A stretch of DNA of 64,000 bases from JALEFZ01 sp038527485. Lineage in GTDB: Bacteria; Bacteroidota; Bacteroidia; J057. Below, piece after piece: positions 31,730-39,212 of the stretch. Every line of letters starts with the position of its first letter. The first letter of the stretch is position 1. The stretch covers positions 16,001-80,000 of the forward strand of contig JBCBFT010000020.1 in NCBI GenBank assembly GCA_038527485.1, in the 5' to 3' direction. The position numbers and the translations under genes are program-made. The notes below the pieces were generated by a model that made no database searches, had not been told where the DNA came from, and was given only the letters and a program-made list of their open reading frames with translations.

Positions 31730-34700
31730 TCACTTCTTTTTGCTCTCCTGCACTCGTCGATAGATAGAGATCAGGAATCCTGCTGTGAGGATAAATGTCC
31801 CCAACCAAAGCAGGTTGATGAAAGGTTTTTGAATCGCTTTGATGATGACGAAGTCTGCATCTGGCTTGACGTACCGTACCTGCAAGTGAACCATGTTTTT
31901 ATCAGGTTCAATTCCTACGAATGCAAAGTCCATCCCCAACTCCTCGATTCGGTCCTGTATCATGCCTGGCTTATTGCCTTCGATCACAAATACAGGCTGA
32001 GTGGAATACGTCTTCCCTGCGCGGAAGGCTTTCAGATTAGCGGCTGCCGCTACGTCGTATTTGGTAAGGTCGGGACGCTGTGACAGATTGGTCAAATTCT
32101 CCAAGTAGAACACAACGTCTTCATAGCGCACGGTATCCCCAATCTGCATATCCAAGTTGAAGAAGCGTGTTTCGGCTTCCTCTGACTTGGGCAAACTCGA
32201 TACATGCACATAGACATCCTTATTCCAATAGATCTGACGGCTGGGGTGGTTGATGATTCCATCCCCCGTCATATTGATCTCAGACTCAGGAAATACGGTA
32301 AACGAATGCTGCGTCTCACCGAGTTTATCAAATCTCAATCCAAACAACATCCTTCCATTGATGCGCTCAGGCTCGAATGAAGAGAGGTTTTGATTGAGTT
32401 TATTTTGGATCAAATTCAGATCAATCTCCCCCAATACTTCTCGTTGCACTGCGGCTTCATTGTCACTAGTTGAATGAATGTTATGGGTTTCCTTCTTCAA
32501 GAAGGGGCCTCTAGGTACAATCAGCGCCCAAGTATCACCTGAAGCATCTTCAAAGGCAATTTTGGCATTGAGTAGGTCTTCTTCTAAAATGCGAAGATCG
32601 CTCACAGGTGCTTTTGCTTCTTTTTTCCCAATGTATGTCACGTCATAGCCCCAGATCTGTGTGGGATCATTTTTGGGGAGGAGTACATTGTCCATGCGCT
32701 CTTTCTCAGGGAATCGTGCGAGGTCTTCAGGGCGCAGGTTTTTCGAGATTACTTGATCGTATCCTGAAGAGAATAGCATACCGATCAGCATCAAAGCAAA
32801 TCCAATGTGCACGACGGTTCCTCCCATGACTTTTAGACCCTTTCGATTTTTGCGAAGGAGACTGATGAGTACGTCGAGATTGGCGAAGAAAGCGAATAAA
32901 GAAGAAAACAACAGCAGTTCATCTCCAATATTGAAAATGCCAAAATAGATGTAGGAAAAGACATCACTCAGGGCATTGCCTGAAAGCTTCTCTTCAGAAA
33001 TGATCTCGGCAAACTCGTCATCGAACGCAAAGTTCCATTCGACTCCATACCAAATACCAACTAAAATGGCACATCCGCTCAATACAGCGATGAGGAATGG
33101 ACGGAAGAGTGCATCTCCAATTGCTTTTCCTTTTCCCATTTTCCACCACAAAAACTGCCCGATCCCCGATGCCACACCAAAGCCTACGGCAAAGAAGATG
33201 GTCCATTGATAGTAGAAAAACTGCACATATCCAGGTAGCGCCGCACTGGTTCCAAAGATTTTATTGAAGACAGGCAGAGAGGTGAATACTAGAATCGCTA
33301 GGGAAGAACCCAAGAATACCAGTACCCCCATGAATAACCAAAACTCTGCGCTCCACACTTTGCTTTCATCAGATCGTTGTGGAATATCTTTCCAGCGGTA
33401 GAACATCACCACGGCCACAAACGTCACATAGATCGCAACCAAGACAAGTAGTTGTCCCGAAAGCCCTAAGTCGGTAAATGTATGAACCGAAGTATCACCC
33501 AAAATACCTGAACGCGTCAAGAAGGTCGAGTACAATACCAGCAAGAAGGTGCTGATGATCAGAAGCATCGCCATCTTCAGATAGGCTTTGGTCTTGCGAT
33601 AGATCAACATCGCGTGCAGCGATGCTACGCCTGTCAACCAAGGCACAAAAGAAGAATTCTCTACGGGGTCCCAGTTCCAGTAGCCACCGAAGTTCAGGGT
33701 TTCATATGCCCAGTAGCCACCCATGATGATCCCGATACCGAGAATCATGACAGAGAAAGACATCCAAGGCATAGAAGGCTTGATCCACTGGTCATATTTC
33801 CCGCGTATGAGTCCTGCCATCACGAAGGCAAAGGGCACCGTCGTAGAAGCAAATCCAAGGAACAAGGTAGGCGGGTGAATCACCATCCAATAGTTTTGTA
33901 GCAAGGGATTCAGACCTGTCCCATTCTTGGGCACAAAGTTGGGATCTGTCGCCCAAACTTTATCGTCGGGGAAGGCATCTTTAATGGTCAAAAAGGGTGT
34001 ACTCCCCAGTTTCCATACTTCGGGGTCGTAGTAAACGACGAACAATCCCAATGCGATAAGGACTGCGCCTGACACGAGTTCCCAGAGGTGTGCTTTAGCT
34101 GTTTTGGCGACCTTGCCCACATATACAAAGTACAAAGCAGCGTATCCCAAGACAAAAAGGAGGAGCAGCCAAAATCCCATGCCGGAGAGCGAGAATACTT
34201 CCATGGAGGGAATCAATCCGACGCTGTGTCCGAGTTGGCCTGAGAAAAGCAGTAGTAAGAAACTCCCTCCGACAAATAATGAGGCGAGGTGAAAGTTTCC
34301 ATTTAGACTAAGCTCATCACGTTGGCGGACAAACAGGTACCCCAGATACATACTGGGCAGTAGTGCCAATAGCAGATAAGCTCCCCAAACGATGGATTCA
34401 TTTACGTACACTCCCAACAGCATCGAGGATAGGATCAGCTCGATAGAGGCAATGATGCCCATGACGCCATTTCGCCAGTCGGCCTTGCTCCGCATGAGGA
34501 TGACTCCTAGGACGGCATGCCAGAAGCACCATAGCAGGAAGCTTCCTTCTTGCCCTTCCCAAAAGCAGGAAATCATAAAATGAACGGGTAGCTCATTCGA
34601 GGCATGTGCCCAGACATAATGATAGTTGTAGTTGTGGGTGTAGATCAGGCCGAATAACGTAGCGATGATGCCTAGGATGCTCAGGGCATGTATGCCGAAG

Positions 34701-34843
34701 CCCCAAAGGCCCATTTTTTCCCAATTTGCTTTTTCTTTCCCTTCGCGCATGTCTGCGAGAAAGAAACTGATCATGGCCACCAAGGAGGCCGCAAAAGCAA
34801 GAGAGGTAAATAATTCGCCGAGTTTCCCTCCGGTGAATTCCAT
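31730..34843 (-). CDS. ccmF: Cytochrome c maturation protein CcmF-like haem lyase subunit
   Basis: This 1037-residue polytopic membrane protein has the CcmF/CcsA haem-handling core: HYVWAHASNELPVHFMISCFWEGQEGSFLLW (in two parts) and the WWD motif WGGYWNWDPVENSSFVPWL, with conserved His in VIHPPTLFLGFA and VHTFTDLG. About a dozen helices span residues 1-690. A large soluble periplasmic region follows (about 700-1000) and a last helix (LLWLGTFILTAGFLISIY) precedes the C-terminus. E. coli CcmF is about 650 residues, so this one is longer. It attaches haem delivered by CcmE to apocytochromes c. It is the last gene of the reverse-strand ccmBCDEF block. Confidence 0.94.
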   Translation of the reverse strand: MEFTGGKLGELFTSLAFAASLVAMISFFLADMREGKEKANWEKMGLWGFGIHALSILGIIATLFGLIYTHNYNYHYVWAHASNELPVHFMISCFWEGQEGSFLLWCFWHAVLGVILMRSKADWRNGVMGIIASIELILSSMLLGVYVNESIVWGAYLLLALLPSMYLGYLFVRQRDELSLNGNFHLASLFVGGSFLLLLFSGQLGHSVGLIPSMEVFSLSGMGFWLLLLFVLGYAALYFVYVGKVAKTAKAHLWELVSGAVLIALGLFVVYYDPEVWKLGSTPFLTIKDAFPDDKVWATDPNFVPKNGTGLNPLLQNYWMVIHPPTLFLGFASTTVPFAFVMAGLIRGKYDQWIKPSMPWMSFSVMILGIGIIMGGYWAYETLNFGGYWNWDPVENSSFVPWLTGVASLHAMLIYRKTKAYLKMAMLLIISTFLLVLYSTFLTRSGILGDTSVHTFTDLGLSGQLLVLVAIYVTFVAVVMFYRWKDIPQRSDESKVWSAEFWLFMGVLVFLGSSLAILVFTSLPVFNKIFGTSAALPGYVQFFYYQWTIFFAVGFGVASGIGQFLWWKMGKGKAIGDALFRPFLIAVLSGCAILVGIWYGVEWNFAFDDEFAEIISEEKLSGNALSDVFSYIYFGIFNIGDELLLFSSLFAFFANLDVLISLLRKNRKGLKVMGGTVVHIGFALMLIGMLFSSGYDQVISKNLRPEDLARFPEKERMDNVLLPKNDPTQIWGYDVTYIGKKEAKAPVSDLRILEEDLLNAKIAFEDASGDTWALIVPRGPFLKKETHNIHSTSDNEAAVQREVLGEIDLNLIQNKLNQNLSSFEPERINGRMLFGLRFDKLGETQHSFTVFPESEINMTGDGIINHPSRQIYWNKDVYVHVSSLPKSEEAETRFFNLDMQIGDTVRYEDVVFYLENLTNLSQRPDLTKYDVAAAANLKAFRAGKTYSTQPVFVIEGNKPGMIQDRIEELGMDFAFVGIEPDKNMVHLQVRYVKPDADFVIIKAIQKPFINLLWLGTFILTAGFLISIYRRVQESKKK

Positions 34844-34941
34844 ATATGTGTATTTTTTATAGACTTTGAGAAACTAGATGGCAGGGGATGCACGAAACGT
34901 TCATTTCCCGCCTTCCTTATTTTCATGTGTAACCGACTAGA

Positions 34942-35343
34942 TTATTGAATCCCAAACTTTGGCTCCACAGCTGTAAGTTCGGTTTGCTCAAACTTTGATG
35001 GGCATTTCATGATGATTTTGTCTGCTACAAAAACATCCTGATTATATTCTCCAATGATGACCACCTTCTCGGCTGCTTCAAAGTTGTCAGGTTTGGGATC
35101 ATAGTAATGTACGAGCTGTACATTATCCACCGTATCCTTCATATAGAATTGAAACAGGTCACGTGTGGGATCATAATTGGACTGGTCACGGTTGACCCAT
35201 TCCCCTACGATGTGGACTTCCTTCTCACTGGCTTTGGCTGCGGAGAAGTCTGTGTATGTGCTGGTATTTTTCCCCAGGTTGATTCCCAAAAGGGCTACAA
35301 ATCCTGCCAAAGCAACCAGAATGACGATGTGTGTTGTTTTCAT
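34942..35343 (-). CDS. ccmE: Cytochrome c maturation haem chaperone CcmE, Cys-type variant
   Basis: The 133-residue protein has one N-terminal anchor (HIVILVALAGFVALLGINL) and an OB-fold periplasmic domain (VHIVGEWVNRD, FQFYMKDTVDNVQLVHYY, VVIIGEYNQDVFVADKIIMKCPSKF). In classical CcmE the haem-binding motif is HxxxY; here the equivalent place reads KCPSKFE, i.e. Cys-x-x-x-Phe. Cys-type CcmE (CxxxY) is known in other lineages, but Phe in place of Tyr is notable. It lies between ccmD and ccmF in the standard order. Confidence 0.9.
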   Translation of the reverse strand: MKTTHIVILVALAGFVALLGINLGKNTSTYTDFSAAKASEKEVHIVGEWVNRDQSNYDPTRDLFQFYMKDTVDNVQLVHYYDPKPDNFEAAEKVVIIGEYNQDVFVADKIIMKCPSKFEQTELTAVEPKFGIQ

Positions 35344-35401
35344 TCCTTGTATTTATAATCAATCTGAGACATCTAAAAGCATGCCTCTTCCTTAGATCCG
35401 A

Positions 35402-35599
35402 TCAATTCTTCTGATCTTCGAATTCCTTCATTTGCTTCTCCAACTGGCTCACCTTACGACTGGTCAATAATAAATAGGTGAGGAATCCCAAGAAAATCAG
35501 TAAGACAATCGTCATGACGGCATATATTTTCTCACTGGCAAACAGGAATTCCTGTCTGTGGTCTTGAAGAAGAAAAAGGAAAGAAGTGCCTTTGAACAT
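35402..35599 (-). CDS. ccmD: CcmD-like small haem-exporter protein
   Basis: This 65-residue protein has an N-terminal segment (FLFLLQDHRQEFLFASEK), one membrane helix (YAVMTIVLLIFLGFLTYLLL) and a charged coiled tail (KVSQLEKQMKEFEDQ). Size, topology and position between ccmC and ccmE identify it as CcmD, which helps release holo-CcmE from the CcmABC complex. Sequence alone would not suffice, because CcmD is poorly conserved. It begins 43 bp after the ccmC stop. Confidence 0.8.
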   Translation of the reverse strand: MFKGTSFLFLLQDHRQEFLFASEKIYAVMTIVLLIFLGFLTYLLLTSRKVSQLEKQMKEFEDQKN

Positions 35600-35642
35600 A
35601 TAGATGAAACTAAACGTGTGTTTTTAAAACGTATGAGAAAAA

Positions 35643-36419
35643 TCAAGCATTTTCCATGGCGTAGGTGCGATCTGCAGTCCAATCTTCAAAGCGTTGTCTT
35701 ACTAAAGACAGGCGATACCGCACTTCCCATAGCCATACACCCATAAGGATGAAACCTAGCATCCCAGGATACAAAACCATCCGTACCGTATTGTCCACTT
35801 GCCCTTTGGCTACGAAAGATCCTCCTCCTGCTTCGCTTCCGTTGGAGGTAGGATGAAGTCCATCTAGCATCGCAGGTATGACGAAGAAAAGCGGAATCAG
35901 CAGGGCAAAGGCAAATACATTATATACAGCCCCTACACGGGCGCGTTGTTCGGGCTCGGTAAAAGAAGAGCGAAGCAAGAAGTAGGCGAGATAAATCAGC
36001 ATGCCGACCAGAGCACAGACCTGAATAGGGTCCCATGCCCACCAAGCGGCAAAGTCATCGCTGGGCAAGCTATCTCCCCACGTCACGCGTTGCCAGACGA
36101 TGCCCGTCGCCAGTCCCAAAGCATTGAAAAGAATGCCGACGAGGGCCGCTTCGCGTGCTTTGATATCGAGGGGGAGTGGATCTATACGCACCTTGCGGTC
36201 AGGATCTAGTGCGCGAAGCACACGGATAGAAAAAACGACTGAAATGGTCATCAAGACGATCTCAGCGAACCACATGGGTACATGATACAAGATTCCACGA
36301 ACAGACTGTCCCCAGAGTGCATTCATCAGAGGCATTTTGACGAGCAAACCGTAGGTGATGCTGTAAAGGACAAGACCTACTGCTAGTACTTTATATCCGA
36401 TATTCCAAACTTGCTTCAT
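35643..36419 (-). CDS. ccmC: Haem exporter/handling protein CcmC
   Basis: The protein has 258 residues and six predicted helices. The tryptophan-rich haem-handling motif WWAWDPIQVCALVGM (about residues 145-160) and flanking His residues in LYHVPMWFAEIV and the GLHPTSNG loop identify CcmC, which attaches haem to CcmE on the periplasmic side. The order CcmB-CcmC-CcmD-CcmE-CcmF is kept on the reverse strand. A -7 box candidate lies 69 bp upstream, so ccmC to ccmF may also be transcribed separately from ccmB. Confidence 0.94.
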   Translation of the reverse strand: MKQVWNIGYKVLAVGLVLYSITYGLLVKMPLMNALWGQSVRGILYHVPMWFAEIVLMTISVVFSIRVLRALDPDRKVRIDPLPLDIKAREAALVGILFNALGLATGIVWQRVTWGDSLPSDDFAAWWAWDPIQVCALVGMLIYLAYFLLRSSFTEPEQRARVGAVYNVFAFALLIPLFFVIPAMLDGLHPTSNGSEAGGGSFVAKGQVDNTVRMVLYPGMLGFILMGVWLWEVRYRLSLVRQRFEDWTADRTYAMENA

Positions 36420-36487
36420 ATTAGATCTAAACTATATAAAATTCTCTTTGTTCCTTCGTTTCCAAGGATTTCCTATTTTTTCTGCCA

Positions 36488-36495
36488 CAAAATTA
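36488..36495 (-). promoter_or_regulatory. Candidate -7 box TAATTTTG upstream of ccmC
   Basis: On the reverse strand TAATTTTG matches TAnnTTTG. No TTG is found at the usual distance, so this is a half-site only. It would give a leader of roughly 60 bases before ccmC. Confidence 0.4.
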
Positions 36496-36568
36496 AGGAT
36501 TTTCAACGAAAACTTTAGGTGAAAGATATAGATATTTTCATAGACTTGGCACAAATGGAACATTTGAT

Positions 36569-37228
36569 CTAATCTCTCCAGACAAAGGGGAAAAGAATGA
36601 CGGATACGACAGTCAACACGGCTGCCATTCCCCCTACCAATAAAAACCGATCCTGCGTGAGGAGCCCTTCGAATCCTTCGATTGCATAGCGAGACAAACT
36701 GATCAGCACCAGCAAGACTGGCACTAGCAAGGGGAAGCTCAAGACAGCGAGTAGTGTTCCACGATTTGCAGCTTTAGAGGCGATAGCAGAGACCAGGGTA
36801 AGATTAGAACTGAGTGCTGCACTTCCCAGTAAGGTGATGCCCACCATCGCGCCGACGTTGGCGAGCTGTATCTGATTGAGGAAGGCGAATGAAAAGAGGG
36901 CGACAATAGACACTAGGCCGAGGAGCCCTAGGTTATAGATGGTCTTGGCGAGGATGATGGAGGTGGGGCTCACGACCGAATAGAGGTAAAGCATATGGCC
37001 TGAGCGCTCGGACATAAAGCTTTTCGCTACGGCGTTGATGGCCACAAAGAGCATGATGATCCAGAAGATGATATTCCAGGTGAGGGGATTGAGCTTATTG
37101 AGAAACGCGAGGGAGATCACCACGACCATACAAAGCACATAGAGAAGGAGGCCATTGATGGCGTACTTTTGCTTCCACTCTAGCATGAGCTCCTTGCGAA
37201 GCAGGATGAGAATTTCTTTGAGGACCAT
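36569..37228 (-). CDS. ccmB: Haem exporter protein CcmB
   Basis: This 219-residue protein has six membrane helices of the CcmB family: N-terminal LILLRKELMLEWKQKYAINGLLLYV, FWIIMLFVAINAVAKSFMSE, LGLLGLVSIVALFSFAFLNQ and TLLAVLSFPLLVPVLLVLIS. CcmB is the membrane partner of the ATPase CcmA in the complex that releases holo-CcmE. No ccmA is visible here, so the ATPase must be elsewhere or replaced. It is the first gene of the reverse-strand ccm block, divergent from the small basic ORF at 37477. Confidence 0.92.
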   Translation of the reverse strand: MVLKEILILLRKELMLEWKQKYAINGLLLYVLCMVVVISLAFLNKLNPLTWNIIFWIIMLFVAINAVAKSFMSERSGHMLYLYSVVSPTSIILAKTIYNLGLLGLVSIVALFSFAFLNQIQLANVGAMVGITLLGSAALSSNLTLVSAIASKAANRGTLLAVLSFPLLVPVLLVLISLSRYAIEGFEGLLTQDRFLLVGGMAAVLTVVSVILFPFVWRD

Positions 37229-37441
37229 GAATGCAAACTGAATAGAGGCGCAAGCTAGCGAAAAAAGAGGGGAAATGTGGGGAAGGGGGAACGTCTATGA
37301 ATGGAATATGATGAGGAGTGATTATCTAAAGTCCGTGTTTGATGGCGTACTATCCAAGCGTGTGTAAAACCACTTGTGAACGCGCTTCTTTCTCAGATTA
37401 AAATAATTCTCACTTCCTTTCCCCTATTCACATTTTTTCTC

Positions 37442-37449
37442 TATCTTTG
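37442..37449 (+). promoter_or_regulatory. -7 box TATCTTTG for the small basic ORF
   Basis: TATCTTTG matches TAnnTTTG and lies 28 bp before the ATG at 37477. The -33 region reads TTT at the ideal place instead of TTG. Together with the terminator at 37680 it defines a short transcription unit. Confidence 0.55.
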
Positions 37450-37476
37450 CAATCCGTTTAGAAAGAATAAAGCGTC

Positions 37477-37656
37477 ATGTCCAAGAAATTTACAACAAAG
37501 AAACTTCGTCTGCGCGCTAGAGCCAAAAGACGTCGCTTTGCCCTCAAGACGAATCCTCAAACTACAGGTATTCAGTCTACACCAGAACTCGAAAACCTAG
37601 AAGTGATTCGCTCTCTGGATTCTAAAGTAAAAGCAATCCAGGCACAGCAAAACTAA
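37477..37656 (+). CDS. Small highly basic protein of unknown function
   Basis: This 59-residue ORF encodes a protein whose first 25 residues are very rich in Lys and Arg (MSKKFTTKKLRLRARAKRRR) and whose second half is acidic to neutral and probably helical (STPELENLEVIRSLDSKVKA). It has its own -7 box (37442) and a terminator (37680), which supports it being expressed. I do not recognise the family; the basic head suggests nucleic-acid or ribosome binding, which is inference. It is divergent from ccmB and convergent with the cold-shock gene. Confidence 0.65.
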   Translation: MSKKFTTKKLRLRARAKRRRFALKTNPQTTGIQSTPELENLEVIRSLDSKVKAIQAQQN

Positions 37657-37679
37657 GCCCGCGCACATAGAAATAAAGG

Positions 37680-37711
37680 GAGTCAAATCATAAGATGGTT
37701 TGGCTCTTTTT
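37680..37711 (+). terminator. Terminator of the small basic ORF, overlapping the convergent gene end
   Basis: GAGTCAAATC (37680-37689) pairs with GGTTTGGCTC (37697-37706), with two wobble pairs, and is followed by five T residues. It overlaps the stop codon of the reverse-strand DUF3825 gene at 37688. Confidence 0.7.
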
Positions 37712-38902
37712 ATATTGAACGGCCCGCCAAAGCCATCCATCCTCCAAGGGTGCCATCAAACGCGCATTCTGGTAAGCCCAATCCAGCCCCAAAACCGTAT
37801 TCGCGCGATAAACTTCGTGCTCCCAACTCACCACCAAAGCCAAATCAGGCACCTTGGGATCGACCAAACACAAGGGCAACAACAACTGCACTTTGCCACG
37901 ATAATACTGGGGCAGCGCCATGCGATAGTTTCTCTGGACCAATAACAGCGTACGATCCATCGCCTGGCGCAACTGCAACATCAGCGTCTCTGGCCCCGCC
38001 GCCTGCAACGACTCTGGAAATCGCTGCCGATGATCATTGACAATGTGCTCAAAATCGACCACCAGCCGACGGCGCGGATCATAGATCAACTCCGATGCGT
38101 CTTCAAAATACAGAGGCATCATCGGCTTAGTCGAAAAATGACTCATATACCGATGACTCTCGGGTGCAAAGCAGGCCAAGACCCACTGGTTTTGTCGAAG
38201 GTAGCCTGCACGCGTCCGTCGCTTCTTGTGGGGTATAAGGTAGGCGAAAATTTCCTCCAAAGAAGGCGTCAATAAACCCGTATGCCAACAAGCCAGCTTT
38301 TGGCCCTTGTCATCCACCGCATATTGGATTTTGCCTTCCTCCTCGATGCGCGCAAAGGTATGATACAGATAGTTGTGCAAAATGCGGTGTGCCTCCGACT
38401 GGGAAGGCAAGTCCCAATGCTCTGGCTGCGCCAAATCGTTGAGCTGGCTTAGATGTTCCCTCCAGTCGCCTAGATGGGCAAAGCGCTCCAAAGCAGGACG
38501 AGGATCGACAACGATGACCTCCTTAGCTAAGGCTCCATCTTCTCCCTCGAAGGGACTAAACTCTACTTCAAAAAAGGGCTCAATCCGCTTGAAGCCCATC
38601 CCAATCACATCCTTGTGATGGAGAAAATAGATTTTTCCCTCCCGCGTTTTGACATATCCATACCCCTTATCATACTGAATGATCTTACCTTTGAGTCGCT
38701 CGCTAAGTCGGATCACACCATTCGCCTGAGGTCCCTTTTGGGTGGGTTTCAACTCGAACTCTACCATCTCATGCTCAATCAAGATCTTGGCTTCTCCCTG
38801 TATCTCACTGAAATGTACAAACACCCCCTCCGGCACCTCATCTGTGCGAATCTTGCCGAATCCTCTGGATATATTAAAGAAGCTGACGATCCCCAGCGGC
38901 AT
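37688..38902 (-). CDS. Double cold-shock-domain protein with DUF3825 domain
   Basis: The protein has 404 residues. A cold-shock domain at residues 1-65 (GIVSFFNISRGFGKIRTDE, VFVHFSEI) is followed by a second OB-like unit at 68-130 (KGKIIQYDKGYGYVKTREGKIYFLHHKDV). Both have RNP-1-like aromatic motifs. Residues 165-404 form a DUF3825 domain: RILHNYLYHTFARIEEEGKIQY, HTGLLTPSLEEIFAYLIP, YFEDASELIYDPRRRLVVDFEHIV and PLCLVDPKVPDLALVV. A nucleic-acid-binding role is likely from the OB folds, while DUF3825 itself has no assigned activity. It is monocistronic as far as can be seen. Confidence 0.85.
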   Translation of the reverse strand: MPLGIVSFFNISRGFGKIRTDEVPEGVFVHFSEIQGEAKILIEHEMVEFELKPTQKGPQANGVIRLSERLKGKIIQYDKGYGYVKTREGKIYFLHHKDVIGMGFKRIEPFFEVEFSPFEGEDGALAKEVIVVDPRPALERFAHLGDWREHLSQLNDLAQPEHWDLPSQSEAHRILHNYLYHTFARIEEEGKIQYAVDDKGQKLACWHTGLLTPSLEEIFAYLIPHKKRRTRAGYLRQNQWVLACFAPESHRYMSHFSTKPMMPLYFEDASELIYDPRRRLVVDFEHIVNDHRQRFPESLQAAGPETLMLQLRQAMDRTLLLVQRNYRMALPQYYRGKVQLLLPLCLVDPKVPDLALVVSWEHEVYRANTVLGLDWAYQNARLMAPLEDGWLWRAVQYKKSQTIL

Positions 38903-39212
38903 AGTATAGTAGGTGTATTAATGGGTAAGTGAAACAAATTCAAGCGAGATCTTCGCGTTGATTCATCTAAAATCCCATTTAAAGAAGGAAAAACAAGCCG
39001 CGCCGCATCGAATGGAAAGAAGTGTTTCGTGAATGGTGTATGTATTTTTGTATGCGGAAAAGATCAAGGACTGGAATAAAGAGCAAGCAGGGAGATGATC
39101 TGAATATTTCCCTATAAAAAATGGGCGGAGGAAGCTCCCTGAAAGCTCCCTCCTGCTCCACACAACTATAAAAAACCCCTGAATCGGTGAGACTATGATA
39201 TGTCTCTATTTT
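38903..39212. other. 310-bp gap between DUF3825 and peroxidase genes
   Basis: It contains the reverse-strand terminator at 39116-39153 and presumably the promoter of the DUF3825 gene. A 66-codon reverse ORF at 38963-39163 overlaps that terminator and shows no protein-like features. Confidence 0.4.
39116..39153 (-). terminator. Terminator of the dihaem peroxidase gene
   Basis: GGAGG-A-AGCT (39127-39136) and AGCT-C-CCTCC (39144-39153) form a stem with one mismatch, followed on the reverse strand by a run of six T residues (39116-39121). Confidence 0.7.

Noticed and set aside
38963..39163. 66-residue reverse ORF downstream of the peroxidase gene
   Set aside because: It overlaps the peroxidase terminator and shows no conserved-looking features.
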